A DNA stretch of 64,000 bases from Trypanosoma brucei gambiense DAL972. Taxonomy: Eukaryota; Euglenozoa; Kinetoplastea; Trypanosomatida; Trypanosomatidae. This document shows, in pieces, positions 32,317-42,163 of this stretch. How positions within the stretch are numbered: position 1 is the first letter of the stretch; every line of letters begins with the position of its first letter. Both the position numbers and the translations under genes were made by a program. The stretch spans positions 372,001 to 436,000 of the forward strand of contig NC_026734.1 of the NCBI RefSeq assembly GCF_000210295.1, written 5' to 3'. The notes under the pieces were generated by a model. The model was not told the DNA's origin, made no database searches, and worked only from the letters and a program-made list of their open reading frames with translations.

Positions 32317-32823
32317 ATGGAGTCAGGGAAGAATGCTCACCGCCTGAACCGCATCTTCCGCAAGCCCAAGACGATGGTGGCCCCACGTGCCTGGCGCCCA
32401 GCGGCAGATGGAGAAGGCGAACGGCAGCAGCCTTTCAGCGGTGTTTCGCTTCAACGGATAAACGCCATGATCAGCGAACTCTCCGAAGAGGAGCGAACTC
32501 GGGCGTTGGCCCAACAGGATCCCCCAACAGTCGTACAAGAGGAACTCGCCAAACGGGCGGCGCGATTTGGCCTCACAATAGAGCGAGCAGACGCGGGCAA
32601 CAATGAAAAGACGGCCTCGAGTGATATTACACCAGAGGTGCAGGCGGTGTTTCAGAGACGCATGGAGCGATTTGGGCAGTCCGCGGCGGAGGAAGCCATG
32701 CAAAAACGCGTGGCTCGGTTTGGTAATGCAGCCACGTCTGCTGAAGGCCCCGGAGTGGAGCTGAAGTTGTCGGAAGCGGATCGTGAGGCAATGCAGCGCA
32801 GGCAGAGCCGCTTTGGGGGCTAA
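32317..32823 (+). CDS. SARNP/Tho1-like small protein with four R-x-x-RFG motifs
   Basis: A 168-aa, charged, probably largely unstructured and helical protein. Four short motifs repeat along it: KRAARFG (79-85), RRMERFG (114-120), KRVARFG (130-136) and RRQSRFGG (161-168). Motifs of this form occur in the C-terminal part of SARNP/CIP29 and yeast Tho1, where they bind the DEAD-box mRNA export helicase UAP56/Sub2. A role in nuclear mRNP packaging or export is therefore inferred. No N-terminal SAP domain is evident; the first 30 residues are basic and proline-containing instead. The start follows a purine-rich leader. Confidence 0.8.
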   Translation: MESGKNAHRLNRIFRKPKTMVAPRAWRPAADGEGERQQPFSGVSLQRINAMISELSEEERTRALAQQDPPTVVQEELAKRAARFGLTIERADAGNNEKTASSDITPEVQAVFQRRMERFGQSAAEEAMQKRVARFGNAATSAEGPGVELKLSEADREAMQRRQSRFGG

Positions 32824-33743
32824 GGCGGCTAACAATCTCTAGAGGCAGGCCGACTTACGCAACTGGGCGTCTCTTTTGGTGGGGATAACTCTTGGTGGTG
32901 CTTTGTTTTGTTTTTGGTTTTGTTTTCTTTTTTTGGGAGCACTTTTGCTATTGTTACCCTCAATGTTCCTTTTTTTGTTTTTTTCTTCATTCGTTTCGTA
33001 TACAAGAACACAGCGTTGTAGCTTTTTCCGCCCGTCGTCACATAATTATGTGGGTTTCCATCTACCGATGTGGGGCCCGCGCGACTTTACCGCAGGCACA
33101 GAGAGGGAAAGAGGATGAGGAAGGCTTTGAGGCGGAGGTGGTAAAAGTTAAAGAGGATTAAGAGGAAGGAATCGGGAGGGAAAAAGGGGGGAAAGTGAAG
33201 CGGTGACGTAAGGGGAGAGATGACCCTGCACGTGCTTTGGCTGATCGACTAATTGGGTTGGAGGGAAGAGGAATTAGGAAGAAAAGGGTAAGGAAAGAGG
33301 ATATACATGCACGAACCGTCTGGGAAGTGTGGCGCCTAATTATTTATTTTTAACCCATCCCCATTTCTTGTTGTCTTCTCAGTGGTTCTTAATTTTTATA
33401 ACTCCCCTACGCACTGTGAAAGCACTCACATCCTTCTCCCCCTCCCCCCTCATATCAGTTGCCCTTTTTGTGCTTTTGGCATCACATGTCATGGTGCATA
33501 TGTTCATCATATCCTCCGAGTCCGCCTGCGCGGGTCCACTTAACGCATCTGTAACATAAAAAGCATATAAACACACGGGCACAAACAACGTGTATTCCAT
33601 GCGCGGGAATGCAGCCGGCACCCCCATGTCCCACTGCTGTCGTGGAGACACAAACAAACGAGCGTCTCCCATTATTTTTGTTTTTGTTTTTGTTTTGCTC
33701 TTTACTTACCATCGAGCGAAGCAAAAAGTAACAGACAGTAGAA
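32824..33743 (+). other. Intergenic UTR sequence
   Basis: 920 bp with T/G-rich sequence, a purine-rich stretch (33100-33310) and a T/C tract (33675-33705) leading to the next start. No supported gene. Confidence 0.7.
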
Positions 33744-34955
33744 ATGTCGGTCAGTTCCCCGCTCGCCAGCAGCGGTGAGAGGGAGCAATATGGCCCGCAG
33801 GAACAGCGGCAATATGGATTCGTTCCCGTTCAAATGACAAATTTAGTTCCCGTACGCGTGGTCAGTGTGCACGGCGACTTTTTCGATATGGAAATACATC
33901 AGGACGCACCACTGCATATAGTTCAGAGAGCAGCTGAGGACTGCTTTAAGGTCCGCCCTGAGTTGCAGTTACTGACGCACAACCGGAAGCCAATAAACCC
34001 CAATCAGTCTCTGAGGCGCAATGGTTGTCTGCTATTGAAAGGCGATCCGTTTGTCAAAATTGTGCTTGATGTGAAGAAGGGGTCAAGGCTCAACATTGTC
34101 TGCCAAATGGCCCACTGCGAACCCATACCGCTCGCTTGCGAGGCTGAAGACACGATTTGGGATGTCAAAAAGAAGTTCTGCTCATCTTTAGAAAAGTCGG
34201 AGGTCACACCGCAGCGCATTCGCCTGTTGTGGCGCTATTGGGAGCTGAACGATAAGGCCACAGTTGACTATTACCACATCCCCACCAATTCAAAACTGAC
34301 TGTGATGAAGAAACGGGACATCTTAGGCGGACAACAAACAGAAAGACGCAGGGCGCCCTCACAGAGACGGAGACAAGATGTCCAGAGACGTCACGAACGC
34401 TGCGACGCCGATACCGATGATGTGGCAGCGTGGCCGAAAGCACCATCAGTTGTTCCACCATACGAAAATTATAGACAAGCATCCGGCCGTGAACCGCTGG
34501 AAGGCGAAGATAGTCGCTCAAAAACGCCGAATGCGAATGGTAGCGCCCAAGTGGTGGAAGGTGGGGCGGATCGGGACAGCCATCATCCCCCAATTCGGGC
34601 GTGGCCCCCCTTGCCCCAAGAGCAATTTGGCCGGGCTGTAATTCCTCTTTATCCGATAGTCCCACCCCTCTCCGGAGGAAGTTATTATAGAGAGCCTCGC
34701 GCACAAACGCCCGACAGGCGACCCGCCGTAGTGCCGGTGGCAGAGGCAACACAAGTTGTGGATTTTACCGAGGTTCAACGCCTGAGGATGGAGGTGGAGG
34801 AGTTAGGACGGCGTATGGAGACCTGCGTCACAGATCGGGCGGAGTTTTCGGCGATGGAGGAATCATTCCGCGCCGCTGTGACGCGAGTGTCGGAATTGGA
34901 GGCATCCGTTGGCCGGGTTCAGAACCTACTGAAACGAGCGCTTCACTTGATGTGA
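33744..34955 (+). CDS. Tandem ubiquitin-like domain protein with C-terminal coiled coil
   Basis: A 403-aa protein with two ubiquitin-like domains. The first covers about 35-109 (VPVRVVSVHGDFFDMEIHQ, HNRKPINPNQSLRRNGCLLL). The second, at about 113-192, is clearer (LNIVCQMAHCEPIPLACEAE, DTIWDVKKKFCSS, RIRLLWRYWELND, YHIPTNSKLTVMKK). A basic R/Q-rich linker follows, then a proline-rich region, and a C-terminal coiled coil at about 335-400 (VQRLRMEVEELGRRMET, VSELEASVGRVQNLLKR). Neither domain ends in Gly-Gly, so it is not a conjugated modifier; a scaffold or adaptor is more likely. It is the last plus-strand gene before transcription converges with the transporter array. Confidence 0.82.
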   Translation: MSVSSPLASSGEREQYGPQEQRQYGFVPVQMTNLVPVRVVSVHGDFFDMEIHQDAPLHIVQRAAEDCFKVRPELQLLTHNRKPINPNQSLRRNGCLLLKGDPFVKIVLDVKKGSRLNIVCQMAHCEPIPLACEAEDTIWDVKKKFCSSLEKSEVTPQRIRLLWRYWELNDKATVDYYHIPTNSKLTVMKKRDILGGQQTERRRAPSQRRRQDVQRRHERCDADTDDVAAWPKAPSVVPPYENYRQASGREPLEGEDSRSKTPNANGSAQVVEGGADRDSHHPPIRAWPPLPQEQFGRAVIPLYPIVPPLSGGSYYREPRAQTPDRRPAVVPVAEATQVVDFTEVQRLRMEVEELGRRMETCVTDRAEFSAMEESFRAAVTRVSELEASVGRVQNLLKRALHLM

Positions 34956-36280
34956 AGAGGGTATAACACGGTGTGTGGGTCTTGTGTTTTTCGTGGTGGG
35001 AGCACTGTGTTTGTAATGTGTATATTCCTGTTTCGTCACGTGTGTTTTACACGGAGATGAAGGAAGCATGACGCTGCGACTCTGCAAGTTTTGCTTAAGA
35101 GCACATATCACACACTCGAGGGTGTTGTGGGTCTGAGCGATTGAAGGGAGGGGAATAAAGTGGAGGGCAGCGGTCAGTCACGCTGCACGAGATCCCTGTT
35201 TCTCACATTCCTCTTCATCTGTGCCGTTCTTTCACTTCTCAGCCACCGACGGCCGCCGTTTGCCCATACCCCCCCCCCAATCCCTTTATTGTCCCTTCCT
35301 GAATATTACCAAACGCTGTGAAGCGGCGATTAGGATAGTAATACATGGTGTTGGATGATTGTACATCTGGGACTGGATCTCGAGTATCAGTTGTTCTACA
35401 GGTTTAGTGCATGTCGGACACGTAAATGCGCCACACACACACACGGGCACAGATACACCATTCCATGACGACGGCGGACACGTGACCTCCGTACAACAGG
35501 AAAGTGAATGGTCGGGAACTCGGTCGCTTAAAGTGGAACGACCAAGATGCCGGTGGGGGATGCAGTTAGTTTAAGGGAAAAAATCTGTTACCGCGTAGGC
35601 TCTTCAGCAGTTAGCTCCGGCTGCCCCACAGTTGCCACGCACGCCTGATTGCGGTGCCAGTGTGAACTGGGTTGTCTTTCCGGTGCCAGTAAAGGCAGAG
35701 CAAACAGCAGTGACTCGCACCCACTACTGCAAGAGCAAAAACTGGTACGTTTAGGTGACGTTGCATTGCATCATCTCAAAACATGTTTCCACCACTTGCG
35801 GGAAGATCCAGCAACCTCAGTTACAAAATTTTGCCGCGCAGCGAACTGGCACGCACACGTACAGCAGGGGTTTTTGCATCTCACCGGTGGAATTTCTGCC
35901 CCTCCATGAAAGGATAGACAAAAAAAGGAGGATCTCTCAAATGTCATGGCGCGGAGTCTTATGAGGAAGCGAAAATTAGAGGAAAACGGTTTACCGAGCC
36001 TCTCCACGGGGACCACCGTGCGTATGTTACAAAACAAGCTTTGGCCCGTTTACACACCACCCGCTGTAAGATGGCTATGGAGTGCGGTCTTAGGAAAGAC
36101 GGACTCACAGAATCCGTAGGAATGGACTGAAGGGAGGGGGCTATGGAACGGCCAGAAAACAAGTCACAAGCGTGTCAACTTTCACCTAGCGACCCACACT
36201 GATTTCCCTCATCTGCCTTTGAGGTCGGAGCCCGCGAAAGTGATGGATGGGAAACACATCCTTGAGCGAGAAAGGAATAA
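34956..36280. other. Convergent strand-switch region, left part
   Basis: The plus-strand unit ends at 34955 and the next genes are on the minus strand, so two transcription units converge here. The sequence is of normal complexity rather than UTR-like, with a run of ten C at about 35268-35278. Frames at 35570-36280 are broken and could be further retrotransposon relic, but I could not identify a domain. No gene is supported. Regions of this kind are Pol II termination zones in trypanosomes. Confidence 0.6.
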
Positions 36281-36566
36281 AGAATGTCTCCTGCAGTTTC
36301 GGTGTGTATGGGCGTTTCGTGGCATAAGAGTCAGTTCGCGAATGCCTGTGCGAAAGCCCAACGAATACGACCCTACGACGCAGCTGCCTCAGCGCATGAA
36401 CTGGTATCATGGCAACTGCCACGCGGTGGAAGAGGATTAAAGGCCTAAACAATTTGAGAGTGCTTTGTTAATATAAACAACGGGTAATAATGTGATAACA
36501 CTTGGCAGCGTGCCATCAGTAATGCTATCCGCACTAAGATGCCGCTGTCTGGTGATGTGGAAGAGA
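36281..36566 (+). repeat. 286-bp inverted repeat, left arm
   Basis: The perfect reverse complement lies at 38479-38764. Read rightward, the arm holds the 5' part of an ingi-type reading frame up to the middle of the 2A-like motif. Its outer ~69 bp match, in inverted orientation, the start of each transporter repeat unit. Confidence 0.92.
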
Positions 36567-36577
36567 ATATTGGCCCG
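36548..36577 (+). pseudogene. 2A-like ribosome-skipping motif, disrupted
   Basis: The frame reads SGDVEENIGP, preceded by RAISNAIRTKMPL. Ingi and L1Tc elements carry an N-terminal 2A sequence of the form D-V/I-E-x-N-P-G-P. Here the proline of NPG is isoleucine, and an in-frame stop lies about 50 nt upstream, so it should not work. Confidence 0.8.
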
Positions 36578-36969
36578 TCGTTGAGCGGGGTGCGGTGGAA
36601 CTGCGCTGGGCAAACTCAAGGAGAGATTACGTGAAGAGGCAACACTCCGAGTAGTAGTCTACCTATTATGCTGCGGATCCAGTGGGGGTGCCCTAAATGA
36701 GAGCTCAACGCTGGTGTATAACCCCACTCGTCCTGTTCGTCAACTTCTACTTGATGTGAAAAAAGAATACCCACAACTTCAGGTAGAATCCGCACACACC
36801 ACAGAGTGGTGTCCATATTTCTGGATACAGCGAACAGATGTCTGTTTCACTACGCCATTCCCCCGAATGTGAACAGAGACTCGGAGGAAGAACTCAAACG
36901 TGAGACATCCGAAAGATGGATAAAGCGCCGTTATTAGAAGAAAAGGGCAATAACCCTGTCGCTCTATCA

Positions 36970-37370
36970 CACTACGAAGTGTGGACAGACGGATCTGTAA
37001 CACTGGGGGAAAATCAGGACGGCAGCTCTAATCGTCAAGAATGGCAAACTCCTGCACAAAGTGCTCGAAGGAACGGGACGACTTGCATGCTGCTATAGAG
37101 CTGAATGTGTAGTCCTAATAATTGGCCTGAAACAACTGTCCAAAGAGATCGATAAAGCAGAAAAACAAAACTTCCGATTATTGATATTTACGGACTCGTG
37201 GTCAATGGTAGCAGCTCTGCACACGGGCCCGCTTACAGTTACAGACACAGTACTGCGCTAAATATGGACACTACTCATCCAACTCCAAAGTAAAGGAGGA
37301 CGGATTCGTATTCAGTTCATATTTGGTCACTGTGGAGTAGCGGGTAATGAGCAAGCTGACAAGGCAGCCG
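36970..37370 (+). pseudogene. Ingi RNase H domain remnant
   Basis: The conserved acidic positions of RNase H are all recognisable (D in WTDGS, E in YRAEC, D in FTDSW, D in GNEQAD). They sit in more than one frame, and an in-frame TAA at about 37259 interrupts them. The domain is therefore a fossil of the LINE polyprotein. Confidence 0.82.
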
Positions 37371-37695
37371 GCAAAGCAGCGGAGCAACCACAAACGCGAA
37401 CTGCATGGATACCGGATGTGGTTGCAGCAGCGAAAAGACTGCTGCGCACTACAAGGGAAAAGCCACAAACACATAGGGCCACACTTACTGGACACTGGAA
37501 GAACACAAACCTCAAGACCTCGCTGTCCAGAAAGGAATAAACCCTACTCACTCAACTCCGCACGGGTGCATCACCTACGTACGGGTGGGTTGGACAGGAA
37601 ATTGAACCCTAATATCCCCAACACATGCAGATGGTGTTGCAATAAAGCACAAAGCCAGACAGTGGAGCCCGTGAGTGTGAGACCAACATCTACAC

Positions 37696-38427
37696 GTGCA
37701 AGCGATCCAACAGTTTGCCCAATTTGTGGGCTGCGATGTTCGAACCGCCAAAATGGCGCTATACACATGCAACGAACCCATGGAGGCCAATACGAGCAGG
37801 GCAAACGGCGACTCAAATTCCCGCGAGGAGATGGAGGAGGATTCCAATTTGGCCCTCCCACCTCCCGAACCGCCGCCAAACACAGAAACACCGCAAACCA
37901 CTGCGGATACTATTATGTATCCCTGCTTGATCTGCGAGAGGACCTTCAAATCGAAGACTTGGCAAACAAGGCACAGAGAGACCGCACACCCGGGTGTAGC
38001 ACCACCGCGCGGAACAACAGAAAACCCAGAGGGAAGTGAACAAACAACAGATTCGGAGAACACTCTTCAGTGTGCCCTGTGTTCTTTTGTACCCAAGTCC
38101 AAGGGTGGATTAACAAACCACCGAAGAGTCCAACACCCGAATGTAACTCCACGGCAACTTTACCCAATGAGTGCAATAGTGCATTTGAAGAAGGGAAGAG
38201 AAGCGTCCGGAGTTCGGAAAGACAGAAGGACACAACTTCCACCCAAAAATCGGGAATGTGATCACACAACGAAATCGAGGGGCGAATCCACAACGCACCA
38301 CAAGCAAGAGCACAGAACTCGAGACATCGCGGTAGCATTAGGGAAGAGACAAGGACCCCTCGCCACTGAGGGAGCAAGACGGAAGCAAGCACAGATGCGG
38401 CCACGTTTCCGAAAGCAAATCGGGTGA
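37696..38427 (+). pseudogene. Ingi C-terminal C2H2 zinc-finger remnant
   Basis: A 243-codon open stretch carries CLICERTFKSKTWQTRHRE and CALCSFVPKSKGGLTNHRR fingers. A third finger (CPICGLRCSNRQNGAIHMQ) lies in the neighbouring frame at about 37719-37784. In ingi-clade LINEs such fingers end the polyprotein. This part has stayed open longer than the rest, but it has no own start signal and is treated as part of the relic. Confidence 0.75.
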
Positions 38428-38478
38428 GCAACGTGATGGACCTCTCCTTCACTGGAGACAACACCCCCTGCCTTCCCC

Positions 38479-38764
38479 TCTCTTCCACATCACCAGACAG
38501 CGGCATCTTAGTGCGGATAGCATTACTGATGGCACGCTGCCAAGTGTTATCACATTATTACCCGTTGTTTATATTAACAAAGCACTCTCAAATTGTTTAG
38601 GCCTTTAATCCTCTTCCACCGCGTGGCAGTTGCCATGATACCAGTTCATGCGCTGAGGCAGCTGCGTCGTAGGGTCGTATTCGTTGGGCTTTCGCACAGG
38701 CATTCGCGAACTGACTCTTATGCCACGAAACGCCCATACACACCGAAACTGCAGGAGACATTCT
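38479..38764 (-). repeat. 286-bp inverted repeat, right arm
   Basis: Reverse complement of 36281-36566. On the minus strand it carries the same ingi 5' sequence and stops just after the GDVEE part of the 2A-like motif. From 38696 rightward it doubles as the beginning of the first transporter repeat unit. Confidence 0.92.
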
Positions 38765-40204
38765 GTTGCTGCTAGCCCCACGGTGAATGATGGGCCATCT
38801 CACACTCCCACAACTGTGCCTTAATGTACAACACGGAAAGTACAGCAAGAAGACGCAGCGGCCACCAACTCTTTCGCAACGTTGCGTAACCACGTTGATA
38901 TCCTCTCAGATCAACAGAAAACTTTCGCCCGCTGATTGCCCGACCTACACCTCAACATTGTTATCGGCGGAAGGAAGCACCACCGAGAATCTCAAATATA
39001 ATCACCGTGGTCCCACCACCACTTTCAGCGCTACAGCTTCTAATCCCATCATCTTTCCCAATTAATATCCCCCTTACTCAAATATGCATCCCCCTGGGGC
39101 ATGCCATCGTAATAGATAATATAAACCTTACCCCTCCACATCAGAAATGGAGGCATCATCCAAGTTATATCCCATGTTACAACCCACCCTCCTCATCCTC
39201 ACAGGACATATCGTTTGTTATCTAACCAGCAAGAGCGCAATATTCTCCCATGTCCCCCTTTTGTTTCTGGTCAGTCCAACAGTTGCAAAACTAACAAATT
39301 TCGACCCCGTATTCTTGTGGTCGAGGAATGGAACAAAGCATATGCAACGCTCACTGAAAGCGGCATGACGCCACACTAGAGAAACTATACCAGCATCGAT
39401 AGTAGTCAAACACTGGGTGGGATAATAACAGCCAACATGTGCATCCAAATAACCCTTTTTCCTCCTATGCAAACCTAAATCAGCCAACAGAAAACAAGAG
39501 GCAGCGCAATGATAACAAAGGAAGGTTAGGGGGCAGCACCTGTACATAACGAGAGCAGCAGCAAGCAACGGTAAAGGAAGGAGGTAGTGATGCTGCTAAA
39601 TAGTTGGGAGCACTCAACAGCAGAAAATAAAACAAGAAAAGGTAAACAAAATGAAACGGTAAGAAAATGAAGAAAATAATAAGTAAGGTGCTCTGGAAGA
39701 AAATAAATATAATATGTAGAGTACAACATGATGACTAAAGAACGAAACTACGAGAAAATAAAACACCATTGACATGGAGGAAAGTTAGACACCAAAAGAA
39801 AAGCACCAGCGGCCACACAGTGCGAGCACACGGGTAAGCTGAGTTTGCGTCTATTTGCACAATACGTGCCTTGACTTCCAAAGACGGACACAAGTGCGCG
39901 CTGATTTCATGAGTGAGGAACGAAGTGGTGTTGCAGATTTATAACAAAAGTCACGAAGGAGAAATAATAGGGTGGTAATATTAAAAAAAAAGGGTAAGTT
40001 ACAGCACCAAGAGTGACTTTTCGCAATTTCTCGGGAAGGATAAATTAAAAAAACAATGCTCCGTACAACAATGTTGGAGTGCTGATACAACAAAGGAAAA
40101 ACAACATATTCATGCATTTGTTAAGGGAGAGAAAAGTAATAAGAATTCGTTTTCAATATTATTGCACGGCCCACCTGACATTAGTGCCAACGATACGAGC
40201 CGCG
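38765..40204 (-). other. 3' flank of transporter gene A
   Basis: 1.4 kb, transcribed on the minus strand as the 3' UTR and downstream spacer of the transporter. The same sequence recurs at 42768-44204 and 47222-48658. It has moderate complexity, unlike the AT-rich spacers of the left unit. A 116-codon minus-strand frame (39218-39568) recurs in every unit but has no recognisable domain and lies in the UTR. Confidence 0.7.
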
Positions 40205-42163
40205 TCAGGACCTCTTGGGCGCGATCCCGTTGCCCTCCGCATTGGGTGTCACATCGCTGTCCCCTTCACAGACAGTTTCTTTCCCCTCAGGGGAAACATC
40301 AGCCGCCACCTTCCTCACGGGTTTGCCGTCTCCATCCAACTCCTCGTCCATGCGAGCATCGGGGAGGAGAGTAAAGATGAGAGGGATCTGAATGCACGGT
40401 GCCACGAAGCCGGAAATGAGCACAAGCCACTTTACATTGGCGAAGTCACATGGCACCAGTGTTTTCACAGGCAAAGCATATTCCATTATAACTGACCCAA
40501 GGGAACTACCCACCGTGCCGCCGAAATTGCTCGATGCAGCAAGAATAGCGTACACAGTACTCTCACTTCCACGAGGACACAACCGTGAAAGAATAATGGT
40601 TAACGGCATCCAGTGCATCATCCCGATCACAGGAGATATGACGACATCGCAGCAGAAGTAAATCAAGTAGTCGCTGACGTATGGCCGGTTCCATCGCATC
40701 ACTATAATGAAGTCGAAGATGTTGGAGACGATGAGGAACACCAGTGTCAAGAAGTAAGTCATCCGATAAGTCTTTTTTGAAAGGAAGTAATTGAACAGCA
40801 CGACACCCAGAGCTGAAGTGACACTTCCAACTGTTCCACCAACAGTCTGCAGGAAAAAAAGGTTGAAGTGAGGTCCACCCGGATTGCAATCGGGTCCGCT
40901 CAGGAAGAACGGGGTGACAGCACCACCAAAAGACACCGTAGACGCATTGTGCAAGTAACTGAACAGATTCACCTTCGCGACCGCCCACGACAGCGCATAG
41001 AAGTTGAAAGAGCAGTGCCCCACGGAAACGACAGCCGCGGCAATGAGTAAATGCAGCCTCGATCCAAACAAGGAGGTTATGGCAACACCAACAACAAAGA
41101 ATGCTATTAGCACGCTGTATATTGTCTCACGCTTGTTGCGCTCAAGGACCTCTTCGTTCATCTGGAACACACCGCAGCAGCACTCACGAGGCTCCCTGAA
41201 CACAAATGGCTTCACAGCTGCCTCACCGCCGTCAGCGTTAGGCCCCGTCACCGGCTCGCTGTTTGTCACTTGGCGCTCCACCATCCCACCATTTACGTCA
41301 ATTGGATCATTGTCATCAGCCACCGGAGGGGTGTCCTTAGCCTCTTTTAACTTCTGCTCGTGGAGCACATGGGCATCGATGTACCGCTCCTCACGGTTGG
41401 GCAGTTCACCAAACCAATTGAACAGGAAGAATGGTGCCACCAGCAGCTGGACAGCGCTACCTATCATGGGAGATATCTGCGGTATGCCAGCGTCACCCAA
41501 AGGACCAACAATAACGGAAACAAAGAGACCAGCCAGGATAATGAACCACCAAACCCAACTCACCAGAGCAGGCCCTGGACCAGGCACACGGCGCATCATC
41601 CGGCTGTATAGTCCCTGCGATAGAATGTCCGTACATGCCCTGCTGAGCCCAGAGAAGAAGAGGAACACGGAAGCAATTGCTGCACTCGATGGCTGCGCTG
41701 GGAGCAGAGCAAAGCCAAGGGAGAATGCGGGACCGACGAGATTCGCCACAAACATGTACCACCGTTTGGTATAACCGAAGAACGGGAATATGTCGCTGAT
41801 AGCAGCCAAAAGAGGCTTCACGGACCACCCCATGCCGGCGATGTTAGTTAGCCGCTGGTAGACAAGACCCTCGACAGTGAAACGGTTCAAAAACATCGCA
41901 ATAATGGATCCACCAACAAGTCCGTTGGCAAGACCCTTACACAAGAAATACGATAATCCAATGGAAAGCACGGGCTTAGGACCATAGCCCTCAGCTGCCT
42001 CCCCGAACAAGGGGATGTGCCGAAGACACGGAACCTTGTTGAACAGAGCCCGTGCCTCGGGGTGCACAAACGTTGCCTCCTTAGATTCCTCACTGTGTAG
42101 CTCAGCGACGAGTACCGCATCACCACCCCGCGCATCGAACGAACCATCTTCCTGTCGACCCAT
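40205..42163 (-). CDS. Folate/biopterin (pteridine) transporter, copy A
   Basis: BT1/FBT-family major-facilitator membrane transporter for pteridines or folates, which trypanosomatids must import because they cannot make the pterin ring. The product has 652 aa and about 12 predicted membrane helices, with cytosolic termini and a long polar loop (about 270-345). Family signatures are GWSVKPLLAAISDIFPFFGY (about 112-131) and PRGSESTVYAILAASSNFG (about 530-548). Relative to copies B and C it differs by five residues: A316, H405, N434, H517 and G549 here, versus T, N, S, N and S. It is the last gene of the short minus-strand unit, next to the ingi relic. A splice acceptor AG (minus strand) lies at 42190-42191, about 26 nt before the start. 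Confidence 0.93.
   Translation of the reverse strand: MGRQEDGSFDARGGDAVLVAELHSEESKEATFVHPEARALFNKVPCLRHIPLFGEAAEGYGPKPVLSIGLSYFLCKGLANGLVGGSIIAMFLNRFTVEGLVYQRLTNIAGMGWSVKPLLAAISDIFPFFGYTKRWYMFVANLVGPAFSLGFALLPAQPSSAAIASVFLFFSGLSRACTDILSQGLYSRMMRRVPGPGPALVSWVWWFIILAGLFVSVIVGPLGDAGIPQISPMIGSAVQLLVAPFFLFNWFGELPNREERYIDAHVLHEQKLKEAKDTPPVADDNDPIDVNGGMVERQVTNSEPVTGPNADGGEAAVKPFVFREPRECCCGVFQMNEEVLERNKRETIYSVLIAFFVVGVAITSLFGSRLHLLIAAAVVSVGHCSFNFYALSWAVAKVNLFSYLHNASTVSFGGAVTPFFLSGPDCNPGGPHFNLFFLQTVGGTVGSVTSALGVVLFNYFLSKKTYRMTYFLTLVFLIVSNIFDFIIVMRWNRPYVSDYLIYFCCDVVISPVIGMMHWMPLTIILSRLCPRGSESTVYAILAASSNFGGTVGSSLGSVIMEYALPVKTLVPCDFANVKWLVLISGFVAPCIQIPLIFTLLPDARMDEELDGDGKPVRKVAADVSPEGKETVCEGDSDVTPNAEGNGIAPKRS

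Larger units (their letters stand above)
36281..38440 (+). mobile_element. Degenerate, internally deleted ingi-clade non-LTR retrotransposon
   Basis: Plus-strand relic of an ingi/L1Tc-type LINE, broken by stops and frameshifts. In order it contains a 2A-like motif (36548-36577), a short remnant of the endonuclease start (SLSGVRWNCAG), almost none of the reverse transcriptase, an RNase H domain (about 36970-37370: EVWTDGS, YRAECVVLIIG, IFTDSWSMVAAL, GHCGVAGNEQADKAA), a CRWC-type region and C2H2 zinc fingers (37719-38136). A full ingi is about 5 kb, so roughly half is missing. The frames change several times (near 37030 and 37750, with stops at about 37080 and 37259), so no functional protein can be made. 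It corresponds to what is called a DIRE in trypanosomes. Confidence 0.85.

Noticed and set aside
39218..39568. 116-aa minus-strand frame conserved in all transporter units
   Set aside because: Conservation is explained by the 4-kb tandem repeat; it lies in the transporter 3' flank, with no domain.
41004..41774. 256-aa plus-strand frame in each transporter gene
   Set aside because: Antisense shadow of the transporter coding region, with no own splice signal.
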